From Burkholderia sp. D-99 (GTDB taxonomy: Bacteria; Pseudomonadota; Gammaproteobacteria; Burkholderiales; Burkholderiaceae): a DNA stretch of 64,000 nucleotides. The translations under genes and the position numbers were made by a program. The stretch lies in the NCBI RefSeq assembly GCF_011605345.1, contig NZ_JAAOXM010000006.1, forward strand, positions 124,001 to 188,000. The letters are read 5' to 3'. Under the pieces are notes generated by a model. The model was not told the origin of the DNA and did not search any database. It saw only the letters and a program-made list of their open reading frames with translations. Shown in pieces: positions 1 to 9,201 of this stretch (position 1 is its first letter; the number at the start of each line of letters is the position of its first letter).

Positions 1-1106
1 GCGTCGTGCTTCGCGGCGGCGTTGTCTTCGGCGAGCGCGGCCTTCTCGTCGGCCATCGCGCGCGCTTCCTCGGCTTCCTCGAGCTCGTCCTGCGCCTTCT
101 CGGCCTGCGCGCGCCATTGCTCGCGCTGCGCATTCAGCGCGGCGATCTGCGCCTGCACGCGATTGCGCGATTCGACGATGAACTTGATCTCGGCTTCGAG
201 GCGGCTCACCTCGGCATTCGCCTCGTAAAGCGAACCCTGTGCGCCCTGCATCGCATCGCTCGCCGCGTAATGCGCGACGCGCAGCGTCTCGAGCTGCGCC
301 TCGACCTCGCGCAGCTTCGCCGTTTGCGCCTCGAGGTCAATCTGCGCCTGTTCGATCGCGCGCTGCTGCTTCTGCTGCTCGCCGGCAGCCTCGTTCTTGC
401 GCAGCAGCCACAACAGGCGCTGCTTCTCCTCGCCGTCGGCGACGAGATCCTTGTATTTGGTCGCAACGACCGCCTGCGCCTCGAGCTTCTCGAGGTTCGC
501 ACCGAGTTCGCGGACGATGTCCTCGACGCGCGTCAGGTTCTCGCGCGTGTCGTGCAGGCGGTTCTCGGTCTCGCGGCGGCGCTCCTTGTACTTCGACACG
601 CCTGCGGCTTCCTCGAGGAACACGCGCAGCTCTTCCGGCTTCGCCTCGATGATCCGCGCGATCATGCCCTGCCCGATGATCGCGTACGCACGCGGCCCGA
701 GGCCGGTGCCGAGGAAGATGTCCTGGATGTCGCGGCGACGCGCCGGCAGGTTGTTGATGTAGTAACTCGAGGTGCCGTCGCGCGTGAGCACGCGCTTCAC
801 GGCGATCTCGCCGTACTGGCCCCACTGGCCGGCCGCGCGGCCGTCGGAGTTGTCGAAGATCAGTTCGACGCTGGCCCGGCTGCCGGGCTTGCGGGCGGTC
901 GAGCCGTTGAAGATCACGTCCTGCATCGACTCGCCGCGCAGCTCGGAAGCGCGCGACTCGCCGAGCACCCAGCGCACGGCGTCGATGATGTTGGACTTGC
1001 CGCACCCGTTCGGGCCCACCACGCCGACAAGCTGGCCCGGAACCTGGAAATGCGTGGGATCGACAAAGGATTTGAAGCCAGCGAGTTTGATCGAGCTCAG
1101 ACGCAC
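1..1106 (-). CDS. smc: Chromosome segregation ATPase SMC, N-terminal part (runs off the window)
   Basis: About 368 residues of the structural-maintenance-of-chromosomes ATPase are visible; the rest (hinge, second coiled coil, C-terminal ATPase half) lies beyond base 1. SMC with ScpA/ScpB organises and separates chromosomes. The protein begins with the family-typical MRLSSIKLAGFKSF, reaches a Walker A loop GPNGCGKS near residue 35, and from about residue 165 becomes a charged coiled coil rich in Ala, Glu, Gln and Arg. The start is GTG at 1106: no ATG lies in frame nearby and the family N-terminus begins exactly there. Identity is very secure; only the 3' extent is unknown. Confidence 0.95.
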   Translation of the reverse strand, partial: MRLSSIKLAGFKSFVDPTHFQVPGQLVGVVGPNGCGKSNIIDAVRWVLGESRASELRGESMQDVIFNGSTARKPGSRASVELIFDNSDGRAAGQWGQYGEIAVKRVLTRDGTSSYYINNLPARRRDIQDIFLGTGLGPRAYAIIGQGMIARIIEAKPEELRVFLEEAAGVSKYKERRRETENRLHDTRENLTRVEDIVRELGANLEKLEAQAVVATKYKDLVADGEEKQRLLWLLRKNEAAGEQQKQQRAIEQAQIDLEAQTAKLREVEAQLETLRVAHYAASDAMQGAQGSLYEANAEVSRLEAEIKFIVESRNRVQAQIAALNAQREQWRAQAEKAQDELEEAEEARAMADEKAALAEDNAAAKHD

Positions 1107-1245
1107 GGCGGTATCGGATGTGAAGAAGGTGTGAAACGGACGGAGCCGCACTGCGCGAGGCCAGACGGCCCATGCGCGCGACGCGCCCCGGAATTCAAAA
1201 GCGGGGCCGCGCGCATACAGCGTTGGGCCCCGCAAACGGCTTCCA

Positions 1246-2187
1246 TCATACCATCGCGCGTGCACCGTCCCGACCGTCGCCGGGTTTGTCCGGTGCGGGC
1301 GCGGCACGATGGACCCGGCTCGACAGCAGCGTCGCGAGCACGATGCACGCGCCGCCCGCCCACTCGCGCGCGGTCGGCAGCTCGTTCGCGAACACCCACG
1401 CCGACAGCGCGGTGATCACGATCTCGAACAGCATGATGATCGACGCCCGGTTCGCCGGCACGCGCGCGAGCCCGTACTGTACGAGCAGGTTGTTCGACGC
1501 CATCGTCACGCCGATCGCGACGATGATCAGCGCGGCGACGCCGAGCGGGCCGCCCGCCGGCGCGGCCGGCAGCCCCTCGAACAGCGACGCGATCGCGCCG
1601 AACACGGCCGCGCCGCCGAACAGCGTCGCGGTGCGCATCTCCGCGCGCATTTCCGGCAGCTCGCGGCTCGCCTTGATCACGAGCACGTTGCTCATCGCAA
1701 AGCTCAGCCCGGCAGCGAGGCCGGCCCACTCGGCCGGGCTGGCCGGCAGCGGCAAGCCGAGCGTCGGCGACCACAGCATCAGCATCGCGCCGCCGATCGA
1801 CAGCACCGCGAGCCCCGCGCCGGCCCAGGTCAGCCGCTCGCGCAGCAGGAAGTGCGCGTAGATCGCGGTCCACGCGGGGGTCAGGTAGAACAGCAGCATC
1901 ACGCGCAGCACCTCGCCGTGGATCGTGCCCCACACGAACCCGAGGTTCGTCACGCCGGCCGTCACCGCGATGCCGGGCAGCACCCAGTGCCAGCGCAGCG
2001 TCGCGATCGTGCGGTGCCGCGCGACGATCACGAACAGGAACGCGACGAGGCTCGTCAGCGCGCTCGCCAGTGTGCCCGTCACGCCGAGCGATGCAAGGAT
2101 CCGCAGCGGATACCAGATCAGGCCCCATACCGATGCGCCGATCAGGATGGCCAGCGTCGGCAGGCTGCCGCGTACCGCGTTATTCAT
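1246..2187 (-). CDS. EamA/DMT-family membrane transporter
   Basis: A 313-residue integral membrane protein with about ten hydrophobic segments arranged as two similar halves, the layout of the drug/metabolite transporter (EamA) superfamily. The first helix starts right after the N-terminus (MNNAVRGSLPTLAILIGASV), and the second half holds the conserved run ending in NNLLVQYGLARVPA. Family members export amino acids, metabolites or drugs; nothing here identifies the substrate. It is transcribed towards smc with about 140 bases between, and divergently from dapC. It ends in a short Arg/Ala/Pro-rich cytoplasmic tail. Confidence 0.85.
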   Translation of the reverse strand: MNNAVRGSLPTLAILIGASVWGLIWYPLRILASLGVTGTLASALTSLVAFLFVIVARHRTIATLRWHWVLPGIAVTAGVTNLGFVWGTIHGEVLRVMLLFYLTPAWTAIYAHFLLRERLTWAGAGLAVLSIGGAMLMLWSPTLGLPLPASPAEWAGLAAGLSFAMSNVLVIKASRELPEMRAEMRTATLFGGAAVFGAIASLFEGLPAAPAGGPLGVAALIIVAIGVTMASNNLLVQYGLARVPANRASIIMLFEIVITALSAWVFANELPTAREWAGGACIVLATLLSSRVHRAAPAPDKPGDGRDGARAMV

Positions 2188-2257
2188 TTGGTTCGATACC
2201 CTTTATTCGACCGGCCCGGCCGCCGTTCCGGCAGGCCGTGACCGCATTCCGTCACGC

Positions 2258-2263
2258 TATAAT
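2258..2263 (+). promoter_or_regulatory. Candidate -10 element for dapC
   Basis: A perfect TATAAT lies about 84 bases before the dapC start in the divergent dapC/EamA gap. No good -35 hexamer is present at the standard spacing, so the promoter may be weak or activator-assisted. Confidence 0.45.
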
Positions 2264-2346
2264 CGTGCGTTGCGACCCGTGCGCCCGCGGCGCCCGTTCG
2301 CAGCCGCGCGGCACGCCCGCCGCTTCTTTCGCTCCAACCGGCCGCG

Positions 2347-3579
2347 ATGGCCGCTTCGCCCGTGAACCCTCGACTCGACTCGCTCCAGCCCTATCCCTTC
2401 GAAAAGCTGCGCGCCCTGTTCAAGGACGTGACGCCCTCCGGCGCCCTCAAACCGATCAGCTTCGGCATCGGCGAGCCCAAACATGCGACGCCTGCGCTGA
2501 TCCGCGACGCCGTGGTGGCCGCGCTCGACGGTCTCGCGTCGTACCCGGCCACCGCCGGCTCGGACGCGCTGCGCACGTCGATCGCGCACTGGCTCGAGCG
2601 CCGCTACGGGCTGCCGGCCATCGATCCGGCCACGCAGGTGCTGCCCGTGTCGGGGTCGCGCGAGGCGCTGTTCTCGCTCGCCCAGACGGTGATCGACGCT
2701 CGCCCGTCCGAACCGGGCGAGAAGGCGATCGTACTCTGTCCGAATCCTTTCTATCAAATTTACGAAGGCGCGGCGCTGCTGGCCGGTGCCGAACCCTATT
2801 TCGCAAACAGCGATCCGGCCCGCAACTTCGCGTGCGACTACGCGGCCGTGCCCGACGAAGTCTGGGCACGCACGCAGCTGCTGTACGTGTGCTCGCCGGG
2901 CAACCCGACGGGCGCCGTGCTGACGCTCGACGACTGGCGCGAGCTGTTCGCGCTGTCCGACCGCCACGGTTTCGTGATCGCGTCCGACGAGTGCTATTCG
3001 GAAATCTATTTCGACGAAGCGGCGCCCCCGCTCGGCGGCCTCGAGGCCGCGCACCGCCTCGGCCGCGGCTTCGAGCGGCTCGTGATGCTGTCGAGCCTGT
3101 CGAAGCGCTCGAACGTGCCGGGCATGCGTTCGGGCTTCGTCGCCGGCGACGCGGCGCTGCTGAAGAAATTCCTGCTGTACCGCACGTACCACGGCGCCGC
3201 GCTGTCGCCGGTCTGGCAGCACGCGAGCATCGCCGCGTGGAACGACGAGGCGCACGTACGCGAGAACCGCGCGCTGTACCTGCAGAAGTTCAATACCGTC
3301 ACGCCGATGCTCGCCAGCGTGATCGACGTGAAACTGCCCGACGCGGCGTTCTACCTGTGGGCCAACGTGTCGCGCACCGGGCTGTCGGACACCGAGTTCG
3401 CCCGCCGCCTGTACGCCGACTATAATGTGACGGTTCTGCCCGGCTCGTACCTGGCGCGCGATGCGCACGGCACGAACCCGGGCCGCGATTTCATCCGGAT
3501 CGCGCTCGTCGCGGGCACCCCCGAATGCGTCGAGGGCGCGCAACGCATCGTCGATTTCTGCCGCTCTCTCGCGCGGTAA
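2347..3579 (+). CDS. dapC: Succinyldiaminopimelate aminotransferase
   Basis: A 410-residue class I/II PLP-dependent aminotransferase. It would convert N-succinyl-2-amino-6-ketopimelate and glutamate to N-succinyl-LL-diaminopimelate in lysine and peptidoglycan precursor synthesis. The substrate loop SPGNPTGA is near residues 183-190, the PLP-contacting ASDE near 212-215, and the PLP Schiff-base lysine in SSLSKRSNVPG is about residue 253. dapD follows after 48 bases, then dapE, which supports the DapC assignment over other aminotransferases. The start ATG is the first in frame after the TATAAT element. Frame and composition are normal throughout. Confidence 0.93.
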   Translation: MAASPVNPRLDSLQPYPFEKLRALFKDVTPSGALKPISFGIGEPKHATPALIRDAVVAALDGLASYPATAGSDALRTSIAHWLERRYGLPAIDPATQVLPVSGSREALFSLAQTVIDARPSEPGEKAIVLCPNPFYQIYEGAALLAGAEPYFANSDPARNFACDYAAVPDEVWARTQLLYVCSPGNPTGAVLTLDDWRELFALSDRHGFVIASDECYSEIYFDEAAPPLGGLEAAHRLGRGFERLVMLSSLSKRSNVPGMRSGFVAGDAALLKKFLLYRTYHGAALSPVWQHASIAAWNDEAHVRENRALYLQKFNTVTPMLASVIDVKLPDAAFYLWANVSRTGLSDTEFARRLYADYNVTVLPGSYLARDAHGTNPGRDFIRIALVAGTPECVEGAQRIVDFCRSLAR

Positions 3580-3627
3580 TCCAATCGTCCATCCGATCAA
3601 TTCCATCCATCTCCTGCGAAAACGAAC

Positions 3628-4455
3628 ATGTCGCAACAACTTCAGCAAATCATCGATACCGCCTGGGACAACCGCGCCGAGCTGTCGCCGAAGGCCGCAC
3701 CGGCCGACGTCCGCGAAGCCGTCGCGCACGCGATCGAGCAGCTCGACAAAGGCGCGCTGCGCGTTGCCGAGAAGATCGACGGCAACTGGACCGTGCACCA
3801 GTGGCTGAAGAAGGCCGTGCTGCTGTCGTTCCGCCTGGAGGACAACGCGCCGATGCCCGCCGGCGGCTACTCGCAGTTCTACGACAAGGTGCCGTCGAAG
3901 TTCGCGAACTACACGGCTGAGGATTTCGCCGCAGGCGGCTTCCGCGTCGTCCCGCCGGCCATCGCGCGCCGCGGCTCGTTCATCGCGAAGAACGTCGTGC
4001 TGATGCCGTCGTACACCAACATCGGCGCGTACGTCGACGAAGGCACGATGGTCGACACGTGGGCCACGGTCGGTTCGTGCGCGCAGATCGGCAAGAACGT
4101 GCACCTGTCGGGTGGCGTCGGCATCGGCGGTGTGCTCGAGCCGCTGCAGGCGAACCCGGTCATCATCGAAGACAACTGCTTCATCGGCGCGCGCTCGGAA
4201 GTCGTCGAAGGCGTGATCGTCGAGGAAAACTCGGTGATCTCGATGGGCGTGTACCTCGGCCAAAGCACGAAGATCTACGATCGTGAGACGGGCGAAGTCA
4301 GCTACGGCCGCATCCCGGCCGGCTCGGTCGTCGTCGCCGGCAACCTGCCGTCGAAGGACGGCTCGCACAGCCTGTACTGCGCGGTGATCGTCAAGAAGGT
4401 CGACGCGAAAACCCGCGCGAAGGTCGGCCTGAACGAGCTGCTGCGAGGCGACTGA
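3628..4455 (+). CDS. dapD: Tetrahydrodipicolinate N-succinyltransferase
   Basis: A 275-residue enzyme that transfers succinate from succinyl-CoA to tetrahydrodipicolinate, opening the succinylase branch of diaminopimelate synthesis. The middle of the protein (about residues 105-230) is a left-handed beta-helix made of hexapeptide repeats, seen as runs such as [27 protein letters not shown] and [13 protein letters not shown]. The length matches the family's roughly 275 residues. The stop codon overlaps the start of the next gene (TGATGG around 4453), so the reductase behind it is probably translationally coupled. Confidence 0.97.
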   Translation: MSQQLQQIIDTAWDNRAELSPKAAPADVREAVAHAIEQLDKGALRVAEKIDGNWTVHQWLKKAVLLSFRLEDNAPMPAGGYSQFYDKVPSKFANYTAEDFAAGGFRVVPPAIARRGSFIAKNVVLMPSYTNIGAYVDEGTMVDTWATVGSCAQIGKNVHLSGGVGIGGVLEPLQANPVIIEDNCFIGARSEVVEGVIVEENSVISMGVYLGQSTKIYDRETGEVSYGRIPAGSVVVAGNLPSKDGSHSLYCAVIVKKVDAKTRAKVGLNELLRGD

Positions 4456-4823
4456 TGGCGAAGCCGCACACCGTGGTCGTCTACGGCATTCCGAACTGCG
4501 ACACCGTGAAGAAGGCCCGCGTGTGGCTCGACGATCACGGCGTCGAATTCGAGTTCCACGATTTCAAGAAGCTCGGCGTCAGCGTGCCGCTGCTTGAAGA
4601 CTGGCTGAAGGACGTGTCGCTCGACGCGCTCGTGAACAAGCGCGGCACGACGTGGCGCGGCCTGGACGACGCAATGAAGGCGGCCGCCGAAACAAAGGCC
4701 GGCGCGGTCGCGCTGATGATCCACAAGCCGTCGGTCATCAAGCGCCCTGTGCTGGTGGTCAACGGCCGGGTGAAATCGCTCGGCTTCGCGGCCGATCAAT
4801 ACGCGGCGTTGTTTGCCGCATAG
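4455..4823 (+). CDS. ArsC/Spx-family thioredoxin-fold protein (YffB-like)
   Basis: A 122-residue small protein of the arsenate reductase/Spx family. The N-terminus carries the family signature YGIPNCDTVKKAR with one cysteine near residue 14, and the hallmark arginine-containing KRPVLVVNGR lies near residues 96-105. It resembles the uncharacterised YffB group rather than classical arsenate reductases. The start overlaps the dapD stop by one base, and dapE follows after about 90 bases; YffB next to dapE is a neighbourhood known from enterobacteria as well. The actual substrate is unknown. Arsenate reduction is possible but there is no other ars gene nearby. Confidence 0.85.
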   Translation: MAKPHTVVVYGIPNCDTVKKARVWLDDHGVEFEFHDFKKLGVSVPLLEDWLKDVSLDALVNKRGTTWRGLDDAMKAAAETKAGAVALMIHKPSVIKRPVLVVNGRVKSLGFAADQYAALFAA

Positions 4824-6053
<1,230 letters not shown>

Positions 6054-6064
6054 TGGAGCCTCGC

Positions 6065-6973
6065 ATGACGACACCTTTTGTAACTGTTCGCGACCTGCTG
6101 CGCTACGCGGTCACACGCTTCTCGAAGGCGAAACTCGCGTTCGGCCACGGCTCGGACAATGCGTACGACGAAGCCGCCTACCTCGTGCTGCGCACGCTCG
6201 AACTGCCGCTCGACACGCTCGAGCCGTTCCTCGACGCGCGCCTGCTGCCCGACGAAATCGCGGCCGTGCTCGCGGTGATCGAACGGCGCGCGACCGACCG
6301 CGTGCCGGCCGCGTACCTCACGCATGAAGCCTGGATGCACGGCCACCGCTTCTACGTCGACGAACGCGTGATCGTGCCGCGCTCGTTCATCGGCGAACTG
6401 CTCGACGACGGCCTGCAGCCGTACGTCGCCGATCCCGAACAGGTCGGCGCGGTGCTCGAGCTGTGCACGGGCTCCGGCTGCCTCGCGATCCTCGCGGCGA
6501 GCGCGTTCCCGAATGCCGAGATCGACGCGGTCGACCTGTCCGACAAGGCACTCGAAGTCGCCGAGATCAACGTGCGCGACTACGGCCTCGAAGACCGCGT
6601 TTCGCTGCACCGCGGCGACCTCTACGCGCCGCTGCCCGCGTTCCGCGCCGACCCGGACGCACGCTATGACGTGATCCTGACGAACCCGCCGTACGTGAAC
6701 GCGTCGTCGATGGCTGCACTGCCGCCCGAGTACCAGCACGAACCGGAGATGGCGCTCGCGGGTGGCGATGACGGGATGGACATCGTGCGACGCATCGTCG
6801 CCGAAGCCCATCGCTGGCTGCACGACGACGGCGTGCTCGTCGTCGAGATCGGCAACGAGCGCGAGAACGTCGAAGCCGCGTTCGGCGGGCTCGAACTCAC
6901 GTGGCTGCCCACCAGCGCGGGCGACGACGCCGTGTTCCTGATCCAGGCGTCGGACCTGCCGCGCAAGGCCTGA
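6065..6973 (+). CDS. prmB: Ribosomal protein L3 glutamine methyltransferase
   Basis: A 302-residue SAM-dependent methyltransferase that modifies a glutamine of ribosomal protein L3. It has an N-terminal helical region, the SAM loop LELCTGSGC at about 131-139, and the catalytic NPPY at about 207-210, the signature of the PrmB/PrmC glutamine N5-methyltransferases. FYVDERVIVPRS just before the SAM fold is typical of PrmB rather than PrmC. Two in-frame ATGs exist, 6053 (overlapping the dapE stop) and 6065. I prefer 6065 because a GGAG sits six bases upstream. Probably expressed with the dap genes. Confidence 0.92.
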   Translation: MTTPFVTVRDLLRYAVTRFSKAKLAFGHGSDNAYDEAAYLVLRTLELPLDTLEPFLDARLLPDEIAAVLAVIERRATDRVPAAYLTHEAWMHGHRFYVDERVIVPRSFIGELLDDGLQPYVADPEQVGAVLELCTGSGCLAILAASAFPNAEIDAVDLSDKALEVAEINVRDYGLEDRVSLHRGDLYAPLPAFRADPDARYDVILTNPPYVNASSMAALPPEYQHEPEMALAGGDDGMDIVRRIVAEAHRWLHDDGVLVVEIGNERENVEAAFGGLELTWLPTSAGDDAVFLIQASDLPRKA

Positions 6974-7081
6974 GCGTTTCCGGCTCACCCACCGTGCGGT
7001 GCACCGTTGCGCCGCACGGTTGGGTAAGATGCGCGTAGGCGGCCACCCGGCCGCGCGACCTCAGGAGTCCGTCACGCGCCC

Positions 7082-8521
7082 ATGACCCTCGACTGGCTAC
7101 ATCTCGGCACCCTGATCCTGACCATCCACGTGCTCGGGATCGTCGCGGCGTGCCACGCGATCATGAACACGCGCACGTCGCAAGGCGCGATCGCGTGGGC
7201 CGTCTCGCTCGCGGCCATGCCGTACCTGACGCTCATTCCATACCTGTTCCTCGGTCGCAGCAAGTTCTCCGGCTACGTCGACGCCCGGCGCCACGAGCTG
7301 GAAATGTTGCGCATGCACACACCCCGCTCGCCCTGGCTCAGCACCGACGCGACCGACGGGCCGGCCGCCGACGCAATCGGCCAGGCCGCGGTGCTCGCGC
7401 TCACGCGGCTCGGCGGCATGCCGTTCCTCGGCGGCAATTCGGTGCGCACGCTCGTGAACGGCGATGCGACGTTCTCGGCGATCCTGGCCGCAATCGACGC
7501 TGCGCGCGATTACGTGGTGGTGCAGTTCTTCATCGTGCGCGACGATGCGCTCGGCCGGATGCTGCGCGACTCGCTGCTCGCGCGCGCGGCAGCCGGCGTG
7601 CGCTGCTGCCTGCTGTACGACAGCATCGGCAGCTTCGACCTCCCGCACAGCTACGTCGACACATTGCGCCGGGGCGGCGTCGAGGTTCATCCGTTCGCGA
7701 CCAACCGGAAGTTCGTCAACCGCTTCCAGCTCAACTTCCGCAACCACCGCAAGATCGTCGTCGTCGACGGCAATCGCGCGTTCGTCGGCGGCCACAACGT
7801 CGGCGTCGAATATCTCGGCGCGAAGCCGCGCCTGTCGCCGTGGCGCGACACGCACATCGAGATATGCGGCCCCGTGGTCGCAAGCATCCAGTACGTGTTC
7901 GCCGAAGACTGGCACTGGGCGACGCAGAAGCTGCCGCCGCTCGCACTGCCGCCGCCCGCGCAGCCCGGCGACAACATGCATTGCCTCGTTGTGCCGATGG
8001 GGCCGGCCGACAAGCAGGAAACCGGCTCGCTGTTCTTCGTCGAGGTGATCAACGCCGCGCGCGAGCGGGTCTGGATCACCACGCCGTACCTCGTTCCCGA
8101 CGAAGCCGTGATCTCCGCGCTGAAGCTCGCCGTGATGCGCGGCGTCGACGTGCGCATCCTGATCCCGAGCCGGCGCGATCACTATGTGGTGTTCGAAGCG
8201 TCGAAGCTGTACGCGCGCGACCTGGTCGATGCGGGCGTCAAGGTGTTCCGCTACCGGCCCGGCTTCCTGCACCAGAAGGTCGTACTGATCGACCGCATCG
8301 CGGCGGCGATCGGCAGCGCGAACCTCGACAACCGCTCGTTCCGCCTCAATTTCGAGATCATGGTGCTGACCGTCGACCGCACATTCGCCGACGAGGTCGA
8401 GACGATGCTCGATGCCGACTTCGCGCAGGCGTACGAGGTCGATGCGAACGAATACCGCCGGTCGCCTGCATGGCGGCGCATCGCGATGCACGTCGCCCGG
8501 CTGTTCGCTCCGATCCTCTAA
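7082..8521 (+). CDS. cls: Cardiolipin synthase (phospholipase D family)
   Basis: A 479-residue inner-membrane enzyme that condenses phosphatidylglycerol molecules to cardiolipin. Two hydrophobic segments occupy about residues 5-30 and 37-58. Two HKD active-site motifs follow: the first at His222, Lys224, Asp229, the second at His397, Lys399, Asp404, each followed by the expected Gly-Gly or Gly-Ser. Length matches bacterial cardiolipin synthases. The gene stands alone, about 110 bases after prmB, and converges with the glutathione peroxidase gene. Which Cls paralogue type it represents cannot be told from this window. Confidence 0.92.
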   Translation: MTLDWLHLGTLILTIHVLGIVAACHAIMNTRTSQGAIAWAVSLAAMPYLTLIPYLFLGRSKFSGYVDARRHELEMLRMHTPRSPWLSTDATDGPAADAIGQAAVLALTRLGGMPFLGGNSVRTLVNGDATFSAILAAIDAARDYVVVQFFIVRDDALGRMLRDSLLARAAAGVRCCLLYDSIGSFDLPHSYVDTLRRGGVEVHPFATNRKFVNRFQLNFRNHRKIVVVDGNRAFVGGHNVGVEYLGAKPRLSPWRDTHIEICGPVVASIQYVFAEDWHWATQKLPPLALPPPAQPGDNMHCLVVPMGPADKQETGSLFFVEVINAARERVWITTPYLVPDEAVISALKLAVMRGVDVRILIPSRRDHYVVFEASKLYARDLVDAGVKVFRYRPGFLHQKVVLIDRIAAAIGSANLDNRSFRLNFEIMVLTVDRTFADEVETMLDADFAQAYEVDANEYRRSPAWRRIAMHVARLFAPIL

Positions 8522-8584
8522 CGGCCGGGGCCGCGGCGACGCACGTGCGATCCGCACCGGAGCCGCAAACGCCGCCGGCAGCCG

Positions 8585-9064
8585 TCACAGCAGCTTGTCG
8601 ATATCCGCGGCGATTTCGTCCGGCTTGGTGGACGGCGCATAGCGCTTGACGATGCGCCCGTCGCGATCGATCAGGAATTTCGTGAAATTCCACTTGATCG
8701 CCTTGAGGCCGAGAATGCCGGGCGCCTCGTCGGTCAGGTGGCGGTACAGCGGATGCGCATGGTCGCCCTTCACGTCGATCTTCGCGAACATCGGGAACGT
8801 GACGCCGTAATTGCGCTCGCAGAACGCGCCGATCTGCGTGGCGTCGCCGGGCTCCTGCTTGCCGAACTGGTTGCACGGGAAGCCGAGCACGAAGAAACCG
8901 CGCGCCGCGTACTGGTCGTACAGCTTCTGCAGGCCCGCGTACTGCGGCGTGAAACCGCACTCGCTCGCAGTGTTGACGATCAGCAGCACCTTGCCGCGAT
9001 ACGCGTCGAGCGAGGCCGGCGCGCCGGCGAGCGTCTCAGCGCTGAACGAATACAGGGTGGACAT
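8585..9064 (-). CDS. Glutathione peroxidase-type thiol peroxidase
   Basis: A 159-residue peroxidase of the glutathione peroxidase family that reduces hydroperoxides. The catalytic triad is visible: Cys36 in NTASECGFT, Gln70 in NQFGKQEPG and the Trp of KWNFTKFL. The active residue is cysteine, not selenocysteine, and the FPCNQF cysteine near 64 may act as a resolving residue. Bacterial cysteine forms often use thioredoxin rather than glutathione, so the reductant is uncertain. Single gene, convergent with cls; an AGGAG-like ribosome site precedes the ATG. Confidence 0.93.
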   Translation of the reverse strand: MSTLYSFSAETLAGAPASLDAYRGKVLLIVNTASECGFTPQYAGLQKLYDQYAARGFFVLGFPCNQFGKQEPGDATQIGAFCERNYGVTFPMFAKIDVKGDHAHPLYRHLTDEAPGILGLKAIKWNFTKFLIDRDGRIVKRYAPSTKPDEIAADIDKLL

Positions 9065-9201
9065 CGGGCACTCCTTTTAACGAAACCGGATCGACGTGGA
9101 GTCTAGGCGAAATTGCCCCATTGCGGCATCTGCCGAACAGCCAATGCCCGGCGCAAGCGGCGCGCAGTCTAGAATAGCGGTTTTGGCCAGTCATTTCCGC
9201 C

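Noticed and set aside
2257-4368. 700-codon minus-strand open frame over dapC and dapD
   Set aside because: Composition is dominated by Arg, Asp, Val and His from the antisense of GC-rich codons; the plus-strand genes have clear family motifs.
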